From Candidatus Leptovillus affinis (GTDB lineage Bacteria > Chloroflexota > Anaerolineae > Promineifilales > Promineifilaceae): a DNA stretch of 64,000 bases. The notes below the pieces were generated by a model, which saw only the letters and a list, made by a program, of their open reading frames with translations, searched no databases and was not told the DNA's origin. How positions within the stretch are numbered: position 1 is the first letter of the stretch; each line of letters opens with the position of its first letter. This document shows positions 23,252 through 31,755 of this stretch, one piece after another. The DNA lies in assembly GCA_016705235.1 (NCBI GenBank), contig JADIYP010000006.1, positions 248,001 to 312,000 of the forward strand, read 5' to 3'. The position numbers and the translations under genes are program-made.

Positions 23252-24595
23252 ATGAATAAACAACGAGATCTCATCTGGCTGGCGCTCATCATTCTGGTGA
23301 TTGGTGGGGCCGCCTGGGTAGTTTTTAGCGACAATTACCCTGTCCAACGCGGCCTGGATTTACAAGGCGGGTTACAAGTCCTGCTAGAGGCCGATGTCCC
23401 TGCCGACCAGAACATCCCCCGCGAGGAATTGGACACCGCACGGCAAATTGTAGACCAACGGGTGAACGCCCTTGGCGTTACAGAACCGCTCGTCCAGATT
23501 GAAGGCGATCGGCGCATTTTGGTGGAACTGCCGGGCATTGAAGACCCGAACCAGGCCATTTCACTGATTCAGGAAACAGCCCTATTGGAGTTTATCGACA
23601 CCGGCGACCAATCATTACCGGCCGGGACGTGTGTACGCACCACCCTGAATAACGGCCCATCGCGCTGCGAACTGCCGGTCGGCGCTCCTATTGACACACC
23701 AATCGCCAACCCGGCGCCGACATATGAAACCGTAATGACCGGCGCGGAATTAAAACTGGCGCAATCAGAACGAAATCAGGCGAACCAATATTACGTTTCC
23801 TTTACATTGAAGCCCGAAGAAACGCAGTTTTTCGCGGATTACACACGCCAAAATCAGGGACGTTTCCTGACCATTGTGTTTGACAAACAAGTGATTTCCA
23901 GCCCGCGAATCAGCGCCATTATTTCTGGAGGCAGCGGCACGATCACCGGTAATTTCACTTTGGAAGAAGCGCAAAAACTGGCCTTGCAGCTGCGTTTTGG
24001 CAGCTTGCCCATTCCGCTGCGCATTGAAAGCACGCGGCTGGTTGGGGCTACGCTTGGCGAGCAGTCGGTCAACGCCAGCATCCGCGCCGGTATCGCCGGG
24101 GTGATCATGGTGCTGTTATTCATGATTGGCTACTATCGCCTGCCCGGCGTGCTGGCGGCGATTGCCTTGCTGATTTATGCGCTGCTGAATTTTGCCGTGT
24201 TTGAGGGCTTGCCGGTTACGCTGACACTGCCCGCCATTACCGGCTTTTTGCTATCGCTGGGCATGGCCGTGGATGCCAATGTGTTGGTGTTTGAACGCAT
24301 GAAGGAAGAATTGGCGCGCGGCCGTAAGGTGAGCGAGTCGGTTCATTCCGGTTTTCAACGTGCCTGGACATCAATTCGAGACTCAAATATCGCCACGCTG
24401 GTCATCTGCACAATTTTGTGGTCGTTTGGCCGCAGCTTTGGCGCGAGTGCGGTGCAAGGTTTTGCCATTACACTGGCGATTGGGGTGGCCATTAGCATGT
24501 TTACGGCCGTTCTCATCACCCGTACATTTGTTAATTTAGTCATCGGTGGGAATTCCGACTGGATGACGCAGCATCGCTGGCTGTTAGGAGCTTAA
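23252..24595 (+). CDS. secD: Protein translocase subunit SecD
   Basis: 447 residues. An N-terminal membrane helix (LIWLALIILVIGGAAWVVF) is followed by the D1 motif RGLDLQGGLQVLLEADVP and the periplasmic P1 domain (VDQRVNALGVTEPLVQIEGDRRILVELPGI). Five more membrane helices follow, with FMIGYYRLPGVLA and DANVLVFERMKEELARGR. SecD works with SecF and the SecYEG channel and uses proton-motive force to pull proteins across the membrane. It starts with ATG behind AAAGGA and is 3 bp from secF. Length is slightly short but normal for compact SecD. Confidence 0.97.
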   Translation: MNKQRDLIWLALIILVIGGAAWVVFSDNYPVQRGLDLQGGLQVLLEADVPADQNIPREELDTARQIVDQRVNALGVTEPLVQIEGDRRILVELPGIEDPNQAISLIQETALLEFIDTGDQSLPAGTCVRTTLNNGPSRCELPVGAPIDTPIANPAPTYETVMTGAELKLAQSERNQANQYYVSFTLKPEETQFFADYTRQNQGRFLTIVFDKQVISSPRISAIISGGSGTITGNFTLEEAQKLALQLRFGSLPIPLRIESTRLVGATLGEQSVNASIRAGIAGVIMVLLFMIGYYRLPGVLAAIALLIYALLNFAVFEGLPVTLTLPAITGFLLSLGMAVDANVLVFERMKEELARGRKVSESVHSGFQRAWTSIRDSNIATLVICTILWSFGRSFGASAVQGFAITLAIGVAISMFTAVLITRTFVNLVIGGNSDWMTQHRWLLGA

Positions 24596-24598
24596 ATC

Positions 24599-25531
24599 AT
24601 GTTTGAAAACTTTGTGCAAAAACGACGGTACTATTACATTTTTTCCGGCGTAGTGATCGGCCTGGGCATGTTGGCCATGATCTTCTCCTTTGCCACGTCA
24701 GGCAAAATCTTTCCGTTAGGCGTTGATTTTCTGGGCGGCAGCCGCTTTGAAATCCAGTTCGATCAATCCGTGACCGAAGATCAGGTTCGCGATGTTTTTA
24801 CCCAAAACGACATTACGAATCCGGCGATCACCGCCTTGCGCGGCCAGGATTTATCGAACGCCTGGCAAATTCGCACTGAGTTTGTGGATGCGACCAAAGC
24901 TCACTCTCTGGAAACCGCGTTGACCGCCCTGGCGCCGCTGGTTCCAGGCACATTCTCGGTGACAACGGTCAGTCCGGCAGTGGGTAAAGAGGTGACCAGA
25001 GCCGCGTTGGCGGCCGTTCTGGTGTCCGGCGTGGTGGTGCTTTTTTACATCATGTTCGCCTTCCGCCAGGTACCCAATTCGTTCCGCTATGGAGCCTGCG
25101 CGGTTATCGCCATGTTCCACGACTTGTTTGTCATTTTTGGCTTTGCGGCCATCATGGGCATGATTTCGGGCTGGGAAGTGGATGCATTGTTCCTGACTGG
25201 CGTGCTGACGGTGGCCGGTTTTTCGCTGCAAGACACCATTGTGGTGTTCGACCGTGTTCGGGAAAACAGCGCGCGCAAACGCAGCGGCTCGTTTGAGGCA
25301 TTGGTGAATCGCTCTGTGCAGGAGACGATCAAACGTTCGTTGATCACCCAATTGAGCGCGATGTTTGTTTTGCTGTCGATTTTGCTGTTTGGCGGCGAGT
25401 CGATCAAGCCATTTATTGCGGTGCTGTTTGTGGGTTTGCTGAGCGGAACATATAGCTCTATCTTTACGGCCGTTCCCCTGCTTGTTTCCTGGCAAGAAGG
25501 CGAAATTCCCCTCATTTCTAAACCGGCGTAA
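24599..25531 (+). CDS. secF: Protein translocase subunit SecF
   Basis: 310 residues, six predicted membrane helices. The D4 motif LGVDFLGGSRFEIQFD follows the first helix, and the core has SVTTVSPAVGKEVTRAALAAVLVSGVVVLFYI, then GFSLQDTIVVFDRVREN, and SLITQLSAMFVLLSILLFGG. It forms the SecDF complex. The gene starts 3 bp after secD, clearly cotranscribed, and a strong terminator lies 22 bp after its stop. Confidence 0.97.
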   Translation: MFENFVQKRRYYYIFSGVVIGLGMLAMIFSFATSGKIFPLGVDFLGGSRFEIQFDQSVTEDQVRDVFTQNDITNPAITALRGQDLSNAWQIRTEFVDATKAHSLETALTALAPLVPGTFSVTTVSPAVGKEVTRAALAAVLVSGVVVLFYIMFAFRQVPNSFRYGACAVIAMFHDLFVIFGFAAIMGMISGWEVDALFLTGVLTVAGFSLQDTIVVFDRVRENSARKRSGSFEALVNRSVQETIKRSLITQLSAMFVLLSILLFGGESIKPFIAVLFVGLLSGTYSSIFTAVPLLVSWQEGEIPLISKPA

Positions 25532-25552
25532 GCCATACGCACTATCAAAATG

Positions 25553-25590
25553 AAAAAGACGGCCGTTTCTTCTGAAACGGCCGTCTTTTT
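25553..25590. terminator. Bidirectional intrinsic terminator built on ACGGCCGT
   Basis: AAAAAGACGGCCGTTTC (25553-25569), loop TTCT, then the exact complement (25574-25590) with T/A tracts on both sides. It separates the convergent secF and GTPase genes and can serve both strands. The stem core is the hyperabundant octamer. Confidence 0.9.
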
Positions 25591-25642
25591 TTGTCTCAGC
25601 TCTCAGGCTAAAAAATCACCACCACTCACTGCCTACGCGAAA

Positions 25643-26974
25643 TTATTGGCCAAATTTCTCCCGCAGCAATTCCACCAGGGTTGGTTGGCCGATTTCTTGG
25701 AGTTCGTACCGGACGCGCTGGTTGGGCAGCTGAATGTCGATAATCTTGGCCAGATCGATTGGCGTGGCCACGATGACCATATCGCAGGGAACATTGTTAA
25801 TCGTTTCTGCCAGATCGGCCATTTGTTCACGGCCGTAACCCATGGCCGGCAAAACAGCGCCGGTTGAGGGATATTTTTGATAGGTTGCGGCAATCGAACG
25901 AACCGCATACGGATGGGGATCGACTATTTCTGCGGCATCGAAATACTGCGCCGCCACGACGCCCGCGCCATAAGCCATCTCGCCGTGGGTCAGCGTGGGA
26001 CCATCTTCCACAACTAACACCCGCTTACCCCGAATCGCCGCCGGGTCATCCACAAAAATGGGCGAAGCGGCTTTGACGATAACGGCCGTGGGGTTTACCT
26101 GCCGGATATTTTGCTGCACAGCCACCACGTTGGCATTATCGGCCGTATCGACTTTGTTGATCACCACAATGTCGGCCAGGCGCAAATTCGTCTCGCCCGG
26201 ATGGTAACGAAGCTCATGGCCCGGTCGGTGCGGGTCTGTCACCACAATGTGCAAATCAGAAACGTAGAACGGCACGTCATTATTCCCGCCATCCCAGATG
26301 ATCACGTCGGCTTCTTGCTCTGCCTGGCGCAAAATCGCTTCGTAATCCACGCCAGCATAAATCACAGCGCCCCGCTCCACATATGGTTCGTATTCTTCGC
26401 GCTCCTCAATGGTGCATTCGTGGCGCTCCATATCCTCGTAGCTGGCGAAACGCTGCACAGCCTGCGCCGCCAGGTTGCCATAGGGCATGGGGTGGCGGAT
26501 GGCGACCACGCGCTTATAACCCAAATCGTTCTGCAATATCTCTAAAATTCGCCGAGAGGTCTGGCTTTTGCCGCAACCTGTGCGCACTGCCCCCACCGAC
26601 ACCAGCGGCTTACTGGAAGCAATTTGCGTCTGGGCCGGGCTGAGGAAACGAAACCCAGCGCCGGCAGCTAATACTTTAGAGGCCAAATGCATCACATATT
26701 CATGCGATACATCGGAGTAAGAAAAGAAAACATCGTCTACTTTTTCAGATTTGATCAATGCCGGTAAATCATTTTCGGGATGGATGGGAATCCCTGCGGG
26801 GTACAATTCGCCGGATAATTCTGGGGGGTAGCGACGGCCGTCGATGTTCGGGATTTGCGTAGCCGTGAAAGCGACTACACGATAATCCGGGTTATTACGA
26901 AATGTTGTGTTGAAATCATGGAAATCACGGCCGGCCGCGCCAGCAATGATCACACGCCGTACAGATTGACTCAT
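25643..26974 (-). CDS. Cyclic 2,3-diphosphoglycerate synthetase-like GTPase
   Basis: 443 residues. It begins RRVIIAGAAGRDFHDFNTTFRNNPDYRVVAFTATQIPNIDGRRYPPELSG, the pattern of the family named after the archaeal cyclic 2,3-diphosphoglycerate synthetase, which is widespread in bacteria with no proven role. A P-loop-like GAVRTGCGKSQTSRRI begins near residue 139. Later motifs are VIWDGGNNDVPF and DIVVINKVD (a GTPase NKxD motif). The protein is cytoplasmic. It is a single gene facing secF, with an unusually long 5' region (562 bp) containing repeats and a possible small RNA. The archaeal reaction should not be assumed. Confidence 0.85.
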   Translation of the reverse strand: MSQSVRRVIIAGAAGRDFHDFNTTFRNNPDYRVVAFTATQIPNIDGRRYPPELSGELYPAGIPIHPENDLPALIKSEKVDDVFFSYSDVSHEYVMHLASKVLAAGAGFRFLSPAQTQIASSKPLVSVGAVRTGCGKSQTSRRILEILQNDLGYKRVVAIRHPMPYGNLAAQAVQRFASYEDMERHECTIEEREEYEPYVERGAVIYAGVDYEAILRQAEQEADVIIWDGGNNDVPFYVSDLHIVVTDPHRPGHELRYHPGETNLRLADIVVINKVDTADNANVVAVQQNIRQVNPTAVIVKAASPIFVDDPAAIRGKRVLVVEDGPTLTHGEMAYGAGVVAAQYFDAAEIVDPHPYAVRSIAATYQKYPSTGAVLPAMGYGREQMADLAETINNVPCDMVIVATPIDLAKIIDIQLPNQRVRYELQEIGQPTLVELLREKFGQ

Positions 26975-27168
26975 GGATACTATTCTCCTAGAAAAGTGGG
27001 TTTATGGGGAATCAAACAGATGGATAGGTTCATCGTCGTGATGACGTATCATCAGGGGGATAATAACAGCAATTCCCCGATTTGCCAGATTTTTTATTCC
27101 GCCCTCGTATTGCCAACCTGGCTTCCAGCGATCAACTCTCTTGGTACTTCGTAAAAAAGGTTTGCTTC

Positions 27169-27226
27169 GTAGCCGCGGTATCCTTACCGCGTATTTCCAA
27201 GAGCGCGGTAAGGATACCGCGGCTAC
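27169..27226. repeat. Inverted repeat with 23-bp arms
   Basis: Arms GTAGCCGCGGTATCCTTACC-GCG (27169-27191) and the exact complement (27204-27226) enclose 12 nt. There is no T tract. The sequence is related to 10991-11040. It lies in the intergenic region upstream of the GTPase gene and is likely a mobile palindromic repeat. Confidence 0.75.
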
Positions 27227-27305
27227 AAACTCGTGGTCCAATGGTACCGCCATTCGTATAGGTATGGTTTTCTGCACCAAGACGATTTATTATGTTGATT
27301 GATAT

Positions 27306-27333
27306 TTGATCTTATGAAAAGTAATGCTATAAT
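27306..27333 (+). promoter_or_regulatory. Sigma70-type promoter
   Basis: TTGATC (27306-27311), 16-bp spacer and TATAAT (27328-27333), preceded by TG (extended -10, TGCTATAAT). This is the clearest promoter in the window. It would start a transcript at about 27340 reading into a structured region and then the recombinase gene. Confidence 0.6.
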
Positions 27334-27339
27334 GCCTAT

Positions 27340-27487
27340 ACATTTTTACTTACATAATCTTTTAACAACGACCTTTCCGCCAACGGTCGTTTAGACCCAG
27401 GAACTCAATACATGTTGGATAGGCTGCAACAAGTCACGTAAACTGTCTTGTGGCGATCATAAGCGTGGAAAGCCCACGTCTTTTTTG
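27340..27487 (+). ncRNA. Possible small RNA or structured leader of the recombinase operon
   Basis: Downstream of the promoter there is no coding frame. It has a hairpin AACGACC-TTTCCGCCAAC-GGTCGTT, a second ACAAG/CTTGT pairing, and a final stem CGTGG-AAAGC-CCACG followed by TCTTTTTT (about 27464-27487), which looks like an intrinsic terminator 50 nt before the recombinase start. It could be a free RNA of about 150 nt or an attenuator. I do not recognise it as a known RNA family. Confidence 0.35.
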
Positions 27488-27536
27488 GTGGCTATACGTA
27501 AAACGAGCCGATCTGGGCCGATAGGAGTGGTTGGCG

Positions 27537-28430
27537 ATGGAAGAACAATTACAAGACTTTCTCGATTACCTGCAACAAGAGTACAAATATTCAAACAACA
27601 CAACTGCGGCTTATAAAAACGATTTAAGCCAATTCATGACCTTTTTAGAGAACGGCCGTTTTCATGTCGAACAATGGGCTGAAGTGACTGCGCCCACGGT
27701 CAACGCCTATGTCGCCTTCATGAAAGACCAGGCATACGCTTCTTCTTCTGTAGCCAGAAAGGTGGCGGCCGTAAAATCATTTTTCAACTACCTTTTTGCC
27801 CGCAACCTGATCACCGAAAATCCAACCACCAACATCGACTCGCCTAAGGTGAAAAAACGGCTGCCCAAAACGCTCAGTTTTGAAGACATCGAAAAACTGC
27901 TGTTGGCTCCCCGGCAAAAAAAATCGCCCAAACACCTGCGCGACACAGCGCTTCTCACCATGCTTTACAGCACAGGGATGCGCGTGACCGAAGTAGTGTC
28001 GCTGGCCGTAGACGATGTAAATTTAGACGATAATGTTTTATTTTGTCAGGGCAAGGATGAGTCTTCCCGTGAACTGCCCCTTGATAAAGAGACGAGCATA
28101 GCTATTGATGAGTATCTGGCCAACGGCCGTCAATACCTGGTAAAAAACAAAGACGAAAGCGCCCTCTTTCTCAATCACCGCGGGCAACAGCTCACCCGCC
28201 AGGGCTTATGGCTCATCATCAAAGCCTACGCCAAAAAAGCCAAACTCAGCGGCGAAGTAACGCCGCACACACTGCGGCACAGCTTCGCGGCACACAAATT
28301 AGAAGGCGGCTCAGATTTACAAGAGGTGCAGCGCCTCTTAGGCCATGCCAATATCTCCACCACGCAAATCTACACCCAAATTTCCGCCGAAGATGAGATT
28401 GGCGAACACCCGTCAACCGAAACAGCGTAA
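27537..28430 (+). CDS. Tyrosine recombinase, XerC/XerD-like
   Basis: 297 residues from ATG 27537 (AGGAG 9 nt upstream; the TTG 6 nt earlier is too near that site). The N-terminal SAM-like core-binding domain has LEEQ-type helices and ends FNYLFARNLITENPT. The catalytic domain shows STGMRVTEVVSL (Arg), HTLRHSFAAH (His-xx-Arg) and LLGHANISTTQIYTQ (His and nucleophile Tyr). All active-site residues are present. Family members resolve chromosome dimers or move elements. No attachment site or prophage is nearby, so a housekeeping Xer role is likelier. PNP follows 6 bp later. Confidence 0.92.
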   Translation: MEEQLQDFLDYLQQEYKYSNNTTAAYKNDLSQFMTFLENGRFHVEQWAEVTAPTVNAYVAFMKDQAYASSSVARKVAAVKSFFNYLFARNLITENPTTNIDSPKVKKRLPKTLSFEDIEKLLLAPRQKKSPKHLRDTALLTMLYSTGMRVTEVVSLAVDDVNLDDNVLFCQGKDESSRELPLDKETSIAIDEYLANGRQYLVKNKDESALFLNHRGQQLTRQGLWLIIKAYAKKAKLSGEVTPHTLRHSFAAHKLEGGSDLQEVQRLLGHANISTTQIYTQISAEDEIGEHPSTETA

Positions 28431-28436
28431 CTTCTC

Positions 28437-29276
28437 ATGTCCAATAACTCTGAACCCTCCATACAAACGGCCGTAAACGCCATCCGCCGCCGCACGCAAT
28501 ACACACCCAAAATCGGCCTGGTTCTTGGCTCTGGCCTCAGCGATCTGGCCAATGCCCTGCAAGCCGCCGACACCATTCCCTACGAAGAAATCCCCGGCTG
28601 GCCCGCCTCCACAGTCGTTGGTCACAGCGGGAAATTGGTGATTGGGCAGCTAGAAGGGCAAACCGTTCTGGCGCAGCAGGGGCGCGCCCATTTCTACGAA
28701 GGGTACTCCCCGGCTCAAGTAGTATTTCCGGTACGCGTGATGCACGCCCTGGGCATTCAAACGCTGATTGTCACCAACGCAGCCGGCGGCATCAATCGCG
28801 CGTTTAGTCCTGGCGACCTGATGCTCATCAAAGACCACCTGAACTTTGTGGGCATCGCCGGCAGCAACCCGCTGCGCGGTCCAAATGATGATCAGATCGG
28901 CCCGCGTTTCCCGGACATGACCCAGGCGTATGATCCCGGTTTACGCCAAATGGCCAAGACAACGGCCGTTTCCCAACATCTAACCCTCCACGAAGGCGTC
29001 TACGCCTACGTCGCCGGTCCCAGCTTTGAAACGCCAGCCGAACTGCGCTTCTTACACGCTGTCGGCGCAGACGCCGTAGGCATGTCCACTGTGCCGGAAG
29101 TGATTGTTGCCCGCCACGCCGGGATGCGCGTGTTGGGCATCTCATCGATCACCAACAAGGCCATTTTGGATCCCACGCCAGAGGCTGTTGTCTCGCATGA
29201 AGAAGTTTTGGAAACGGGCAAATTAATCGTCCCCAGGCTAACGCAATTACTGTATGGCATTCTGGCACAGCTCTGA
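28437..29276 (+). CDS. Purine nucleoside phosphorylase (trimeric, inosine/guanosine type)
   Basis: 279 residues. Motifs of the low-molecular-weight trimeric PNP family: GLVLGSGLSDLA (phosphate loop), GRAHFYEGY, VTNAAGGIN, AGPSFETPAELRFLH with the base-binding Glu, VGMSTVPEVIVARH and SSITNKA with the base-binding Asn. It splits purine nucleosides into base and ribose-1-phosphate in salvage. It starts 6 bp after the recombinase stop, so they are cotranscribed. An intrinsic terminator follows at 29314. Confidence 0.95.
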   Translation: MSNNSEPSIQTAVNAIRRRTQYTPKIGLVLGSGLSDLANALQAADTIPYEEIPGWPASTVVGHSGKLVIGQLEGQTVLAQQGRAHFYEGYSPAQVVFPVRVMHALGIQTLIVTNAAGGINRAFSPGDLMLIKDHLNFVGIAGSNPLRGPNDDQIGPRFPDMTQAYDPGLRQMAKTTAVSQHLTLHEGVYAYVAGPSFETPAELRFLHAVGADAVGMSTVPEVIVARHAGMRVLGISSITNKAILDPTPEAVVSHEEVLETGKLIVPRLTQLLYGILAQL

Positions 29277-29313
29277 TGGCCGCCAGACGCGCCAGATTTC
29301 AGGATGATGATGA

Positions 29314-29343
29314 CGGCCGTTACGCAAAAAACGGCCGTTTTTG
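29314..29343 (+). terminator. Intrinsic terminator after PNP, built on ACGGCCGT
   Basis: ACGGCCGTT (29314-29322) pairs with AACGGCCGT (29331-29339) around an 8-nt loop, followed by TTTT. It lies 38 bp after the PNP stop. The stem is two octamers facing each other, although each octamer is also self-complementary. Confidence 0.7.
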
Positions 29344-29427
29344 ATCCTGTCGCCGGAAAGTAGGATTCAGATTAACGCCAGACAGCAAATCAACCAATTT
29401 TAGCGATCACGGATACAATCACACGCG

Positions 29428-30228
29428 ATGGAACAAGTCTATGTCTTCATACTCCGCAATGACATCTGGATCTATTTCCTGTGCGCTTTAGGTATTTTCT
29501 GGTACGGAAGCCAGTACTTGCAGGCTCGCCACATTTTGCAGCGCGCCATATTTGGGCTGGAACGAGAGCGCGGCACGCAAAAACGAAATACGGCCCTTTT
29601 CTTTTTAATCATTTTTGTGGGATTGGCCGGCAGCGTTTACTACGTCAATGCCAGCATCGCCCCCACCCTGCCGGCCGAACTCCTAAAACCCCCCACGCCA
29701 ACGCCCAACATTTTTGCCACACCGCTTTCGTCGCCCACGCCGCTGGGAACGGCCGAAATCCGCCCGCCAGAACCGACGCCGGTGCTTGTCCCAACCATCA
29801 CCCTGGCAAGCCAACCGGCGGGCATTGCGACCCAGCCCGGCAGCACGCCAGAAGCGACCAATGCCTCCGCCGGCCCGCCCACTCCCGACGGCCCCACGCC
29901 AACGCCGTTTATCGATTGCACGGTAAACCTGAATATCGACCAACCGGCCAATGGCGCCGTTGTTTCAGGGCTGATCAATTTTACCGGCACAGCCTCAACA
30001 CCTAATTTTGGGCACTACAGTTTGGAGGCAAATGGCCCCGAAACAAGCGGTTCCTGGGCGTCGTTACTAGGACGAACCATCAACCAATCGGTACAAAACA
30101 GTTTCTTGGGGAATGTGAATTTAAGCGAGTGGGCGGATGGACCTTATTTGCTGCGTCTAACGGCCGTAGACGCCAACGGCTCTGAAACCGGACAATGTGT
30201 CATCCAGGTCACTCTGGACAACCCGTAA
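29428..30228 (+). CDS. Membrane-anchored Pro/Thr-linker protein with Ig-like C-terminal domain
   Basis: 266 residues, family not recognised. Two membrane helices at about 9-27 and 52-72 bracket a basic loop (RAIFGLERERGTQKRN). A Pro/Thr/Ala linker runs from about 80 to 165, and a beta-sandwich closes the protein (CTVNLNIDQPANGAVVSGLINFTGTAS, then GPYLLRLTAVDANGSETG). The plan suggests an outward-facing surface domain on a flexible stalk. It is a single gene between a terminator and the convergent rsmD. Confidence 0.75.
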   Translation: MEQVYVFILRNDIWIYFLCALGIFWYGSQYLQARHILQRAIFGLERERGTQKRNTALFFLIIFVGLAGSVYYVNASIAPTLPAELLKPPTPTPNIFATPLSSPTPLGTAEIRPPEPTPVLVPTITLASQPAGIATQPGSTPEATNASAGPPTPDGPTPTPFIDCTVNLNIDQPANGAVVSGLINFTGTASTPNFGHYSLEANGPETSGSWASLLGRTINQSVQNSFLGNVNLSEWADGPYLLRLTAVDANGSETGQCVIQVTLDNP

Positions 30229-30244
30229 ACAAGCGGCATTCTTA

Positions 30245-30802
30245 TCACAGTTCGGCAATTTCAAAAAACAATAACTCGGTGTTACCGTAAACGCGCTTAT
30301 CAAACGAGGCAAAGTTGGTTAACGCCAAGTCCTGATGTTCTTTTGGGTCGATCTGCACCACCACCTGGCCATCAGGCAGCAAGAAGGCAGACGGCCGTTC
30401 GTCCAACAGCGCCATCACTTCCACCCACAAGCCCAAATACTGCGGCGGCGCCACATAAATCAGATCAAACGGGGCAAACGCCTGCTGCCGCAAATAGGCA
30501 AATGAATCGGCCTGAACGACCTGCGCCCCAGATGCCAACCCGGTAATTTGCAAATTCGCTTGAATGGTTTGAATAGCCGGCCGAACTTTATCAACAAAGG
30601 TAACGGCCGTCGCCCCCCGGCTCAACGCTTCAATGCCCACCTGCCCCGTGCCGGCAAACAAATCCAGCCAGCGCGCGCCCACCACATCCTGACCCAAAAT
30701 ATCAAACAAACTTTCCTTCACCCGATCCATAATCGGGCGAGTAGAATCGCCGGGAACTCGTTTAAGTTTTCGGCCGCGCGCGCGGCCGCTAATTACGCGC
30801 AT
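30245..30802 (-). CDS. rsmD: 16S rRNA (guanine(966)-N(2))-methyltransferase RsmD
   Basis: 185 residues from ATG 30802, the start at MRVISGRARGRKLKRVPG. Upstream in-frame codons run through the sucD terminator and are not translated. Motifs: DRVKESLFDIL, WLDLFAGTGQVGIEALSRGA (S-adenosylmethionine motif I), VQADSFAYL, and DLIYVAPPQY, where the usual DPPY is APPQY. The enzyme modifies G966 of 16S rRNA during 30S assembly. The Asp to Ala change in the catalytic tetrapeptide is notable but the neighbouring Asp-Leu-Ile-Tyr is kept. Confidence 0.9.
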   Translation of the reverse strand: MRVISGRARGRKLKRVPGDSTRPIMDRVKESLFDILGQDVVGARWLDLFAGTGQVGIEALSRGATAVTFVDKVRPAIQTIQANLQITGLASGAQVVQADSFAYLRQQAFAPFDLIYVAPPQYLGLWVEVMALLDERPSAFLLPDGQVVVQIDPKEHQDLALTNFASFDKRVYGNTELLFFEIAEL

Positions 30803-30824
30803 ACAAAGCCCCGGAAGAAAAAAT

Positions 30825-30863
30825 GTGCCGGGTACGGCCGTGGCAAACGGCCGTACCCGGCAC
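30825..30863 (-). terminator. Intrinsic terminator of sucCD with 17-bp stem
   Basis: GTGCCGGGTACGGCCGT (30825-30841) and its exact complement (30847-30863) with a 5-nt loop. On the minus strand a T-rich tract (ATTTTTTCTTCC) follows. It is 14 bp after sucD and ends about 20 bp before the rsmD start. The centre of each arm is the ACGGCCGT octamer. Confidence 0.9.
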
Positions 30864-30876
30864 AGCAAATCGCTAG

Positions 30877-31752
30877 TTAACCCTGCACCACAAGATCAAC
30901 GATATTATCCGGATTATCCGCCACCTGAACGCCAGCGTCATTCAGCGCCTTAATTTTACTTTCGGCCGTGCCGCTCTTGCCTTCAACAATGGCCCCAGCG
31001 TGGCCCATGCGCCGTCCTGGCGGGGCTGTGCGTCCGGCAATAAACGAAGTCACCCGTTTGCTCATGTGGTCGGCGATAAAGGCCGCCGCCTTTTCTTCCG
31101 CATTACCGCCAATCTCACCAATCATGATGACCTGTTCTGTTTCCGGGTCTTCCTCAAACATTTGCAGCACATCAATAAAGTCCGTGCCCTGAATCGGATC
31201 GCCGCCGATGCCCACGCAGGTAGATTGTCCGATCCCTCGTTCCGTCAGGGCATATACCACTTCATAGGTCAGAGTGCCGCTCTTGGAAACGACGCCAACA
31301 TGCCCCGGCTTGACGATATTGCCGGGGATAATTCCCACCTTGGCCTGTCCCGGCGTAATCAGTCCGGGGCAGTTCGGTCCCAATAGGCGCGTGTTTTTGG
31401 AATCCAGATAATTCCGCACCGCGATCATATCCAGAACCGGAATATACTCCGTGAGGCACACGGCCAACGGAATACCGGCGTCGGCCGATTCATAAATTGC
31501 GTCCACAGCAAAACGCGCCGGCACAAATATGACCGAAACATTCGCGCCGGTAGCTTCTGCGGCTTTTTTAACGGAATCAAAAATCGGCACGCGACGGCCG
31601 TCGGCCTCAAACCACTGGCCACCTTTTCCAGGGGTCACGCCCGCGACCACATTTGTGCCAAACGCCAGCATTTGTTCTGTATGGAAACTGCCCTCACGTC
31701 CGGTAATACCCTGAACAACTAACCGTGTATTTTTATCGACTAAAATGCTCAT
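30877..31752 (-). CDS. sucD: Succinate-CoA ligase alpha subunit
   Basis: 291 residues: MSILVDKNTRLVVQGITGREGSFHTEQ (CoA-binding Rossmann start), GPNCPGLITPGQAKVGIIPG, VGIGGDPIQGTDFIDVL, and GRMGHAGAIV with the phosphohistidine. It converts succinyl-CoA to succinate with NTP formation in the citric acid cycle, with SucC. ATG is 3 bp after the sucC stop. Confidence 0.98.
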   Translation of the reverse strand: MSILVDKNTRLVVQGITGREGSFHTEQMLAFGTNVVAGVTPGKGGQWFEADGRRVPIFDSVKKAAEATGANVSVIFVPARFAVDAIYESADAGIPLAVCLTEYIPVLDMIAVRNYLDSKNTRLLGPNCPGLITPGQAKVGIIPGNIVKPGHVGVVSKSGTLTYEVVYALTERGIGQSTCVGIGGDPIQGTDFIDVLQMFEEDPETEQVIMIGEIGGNAEEKAAAFIADHMSKRVTSFIAGRTAPPGRRMGHAGAIVEGKSGTAESKIKALNDAGVQVADNPDNIVDLVVQG

Positions 31753-31755
31753 GAC

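Noticed and set aside
27340..27487. tRNA, tmRNA, 6S or SRP RNA
   Set aside because: I could not find an acceptor stem, the conserved SRP loop or closing ends of 6S RNA, so it is left as an unnamed candidate.
27537..28430. Integrase of a genomic island
   Set aside because: No attachment repeats, tRNA target or cargo genes adjoin it; coupling to purine nucleoside phosphorylase suggests a housekeeping Xer.
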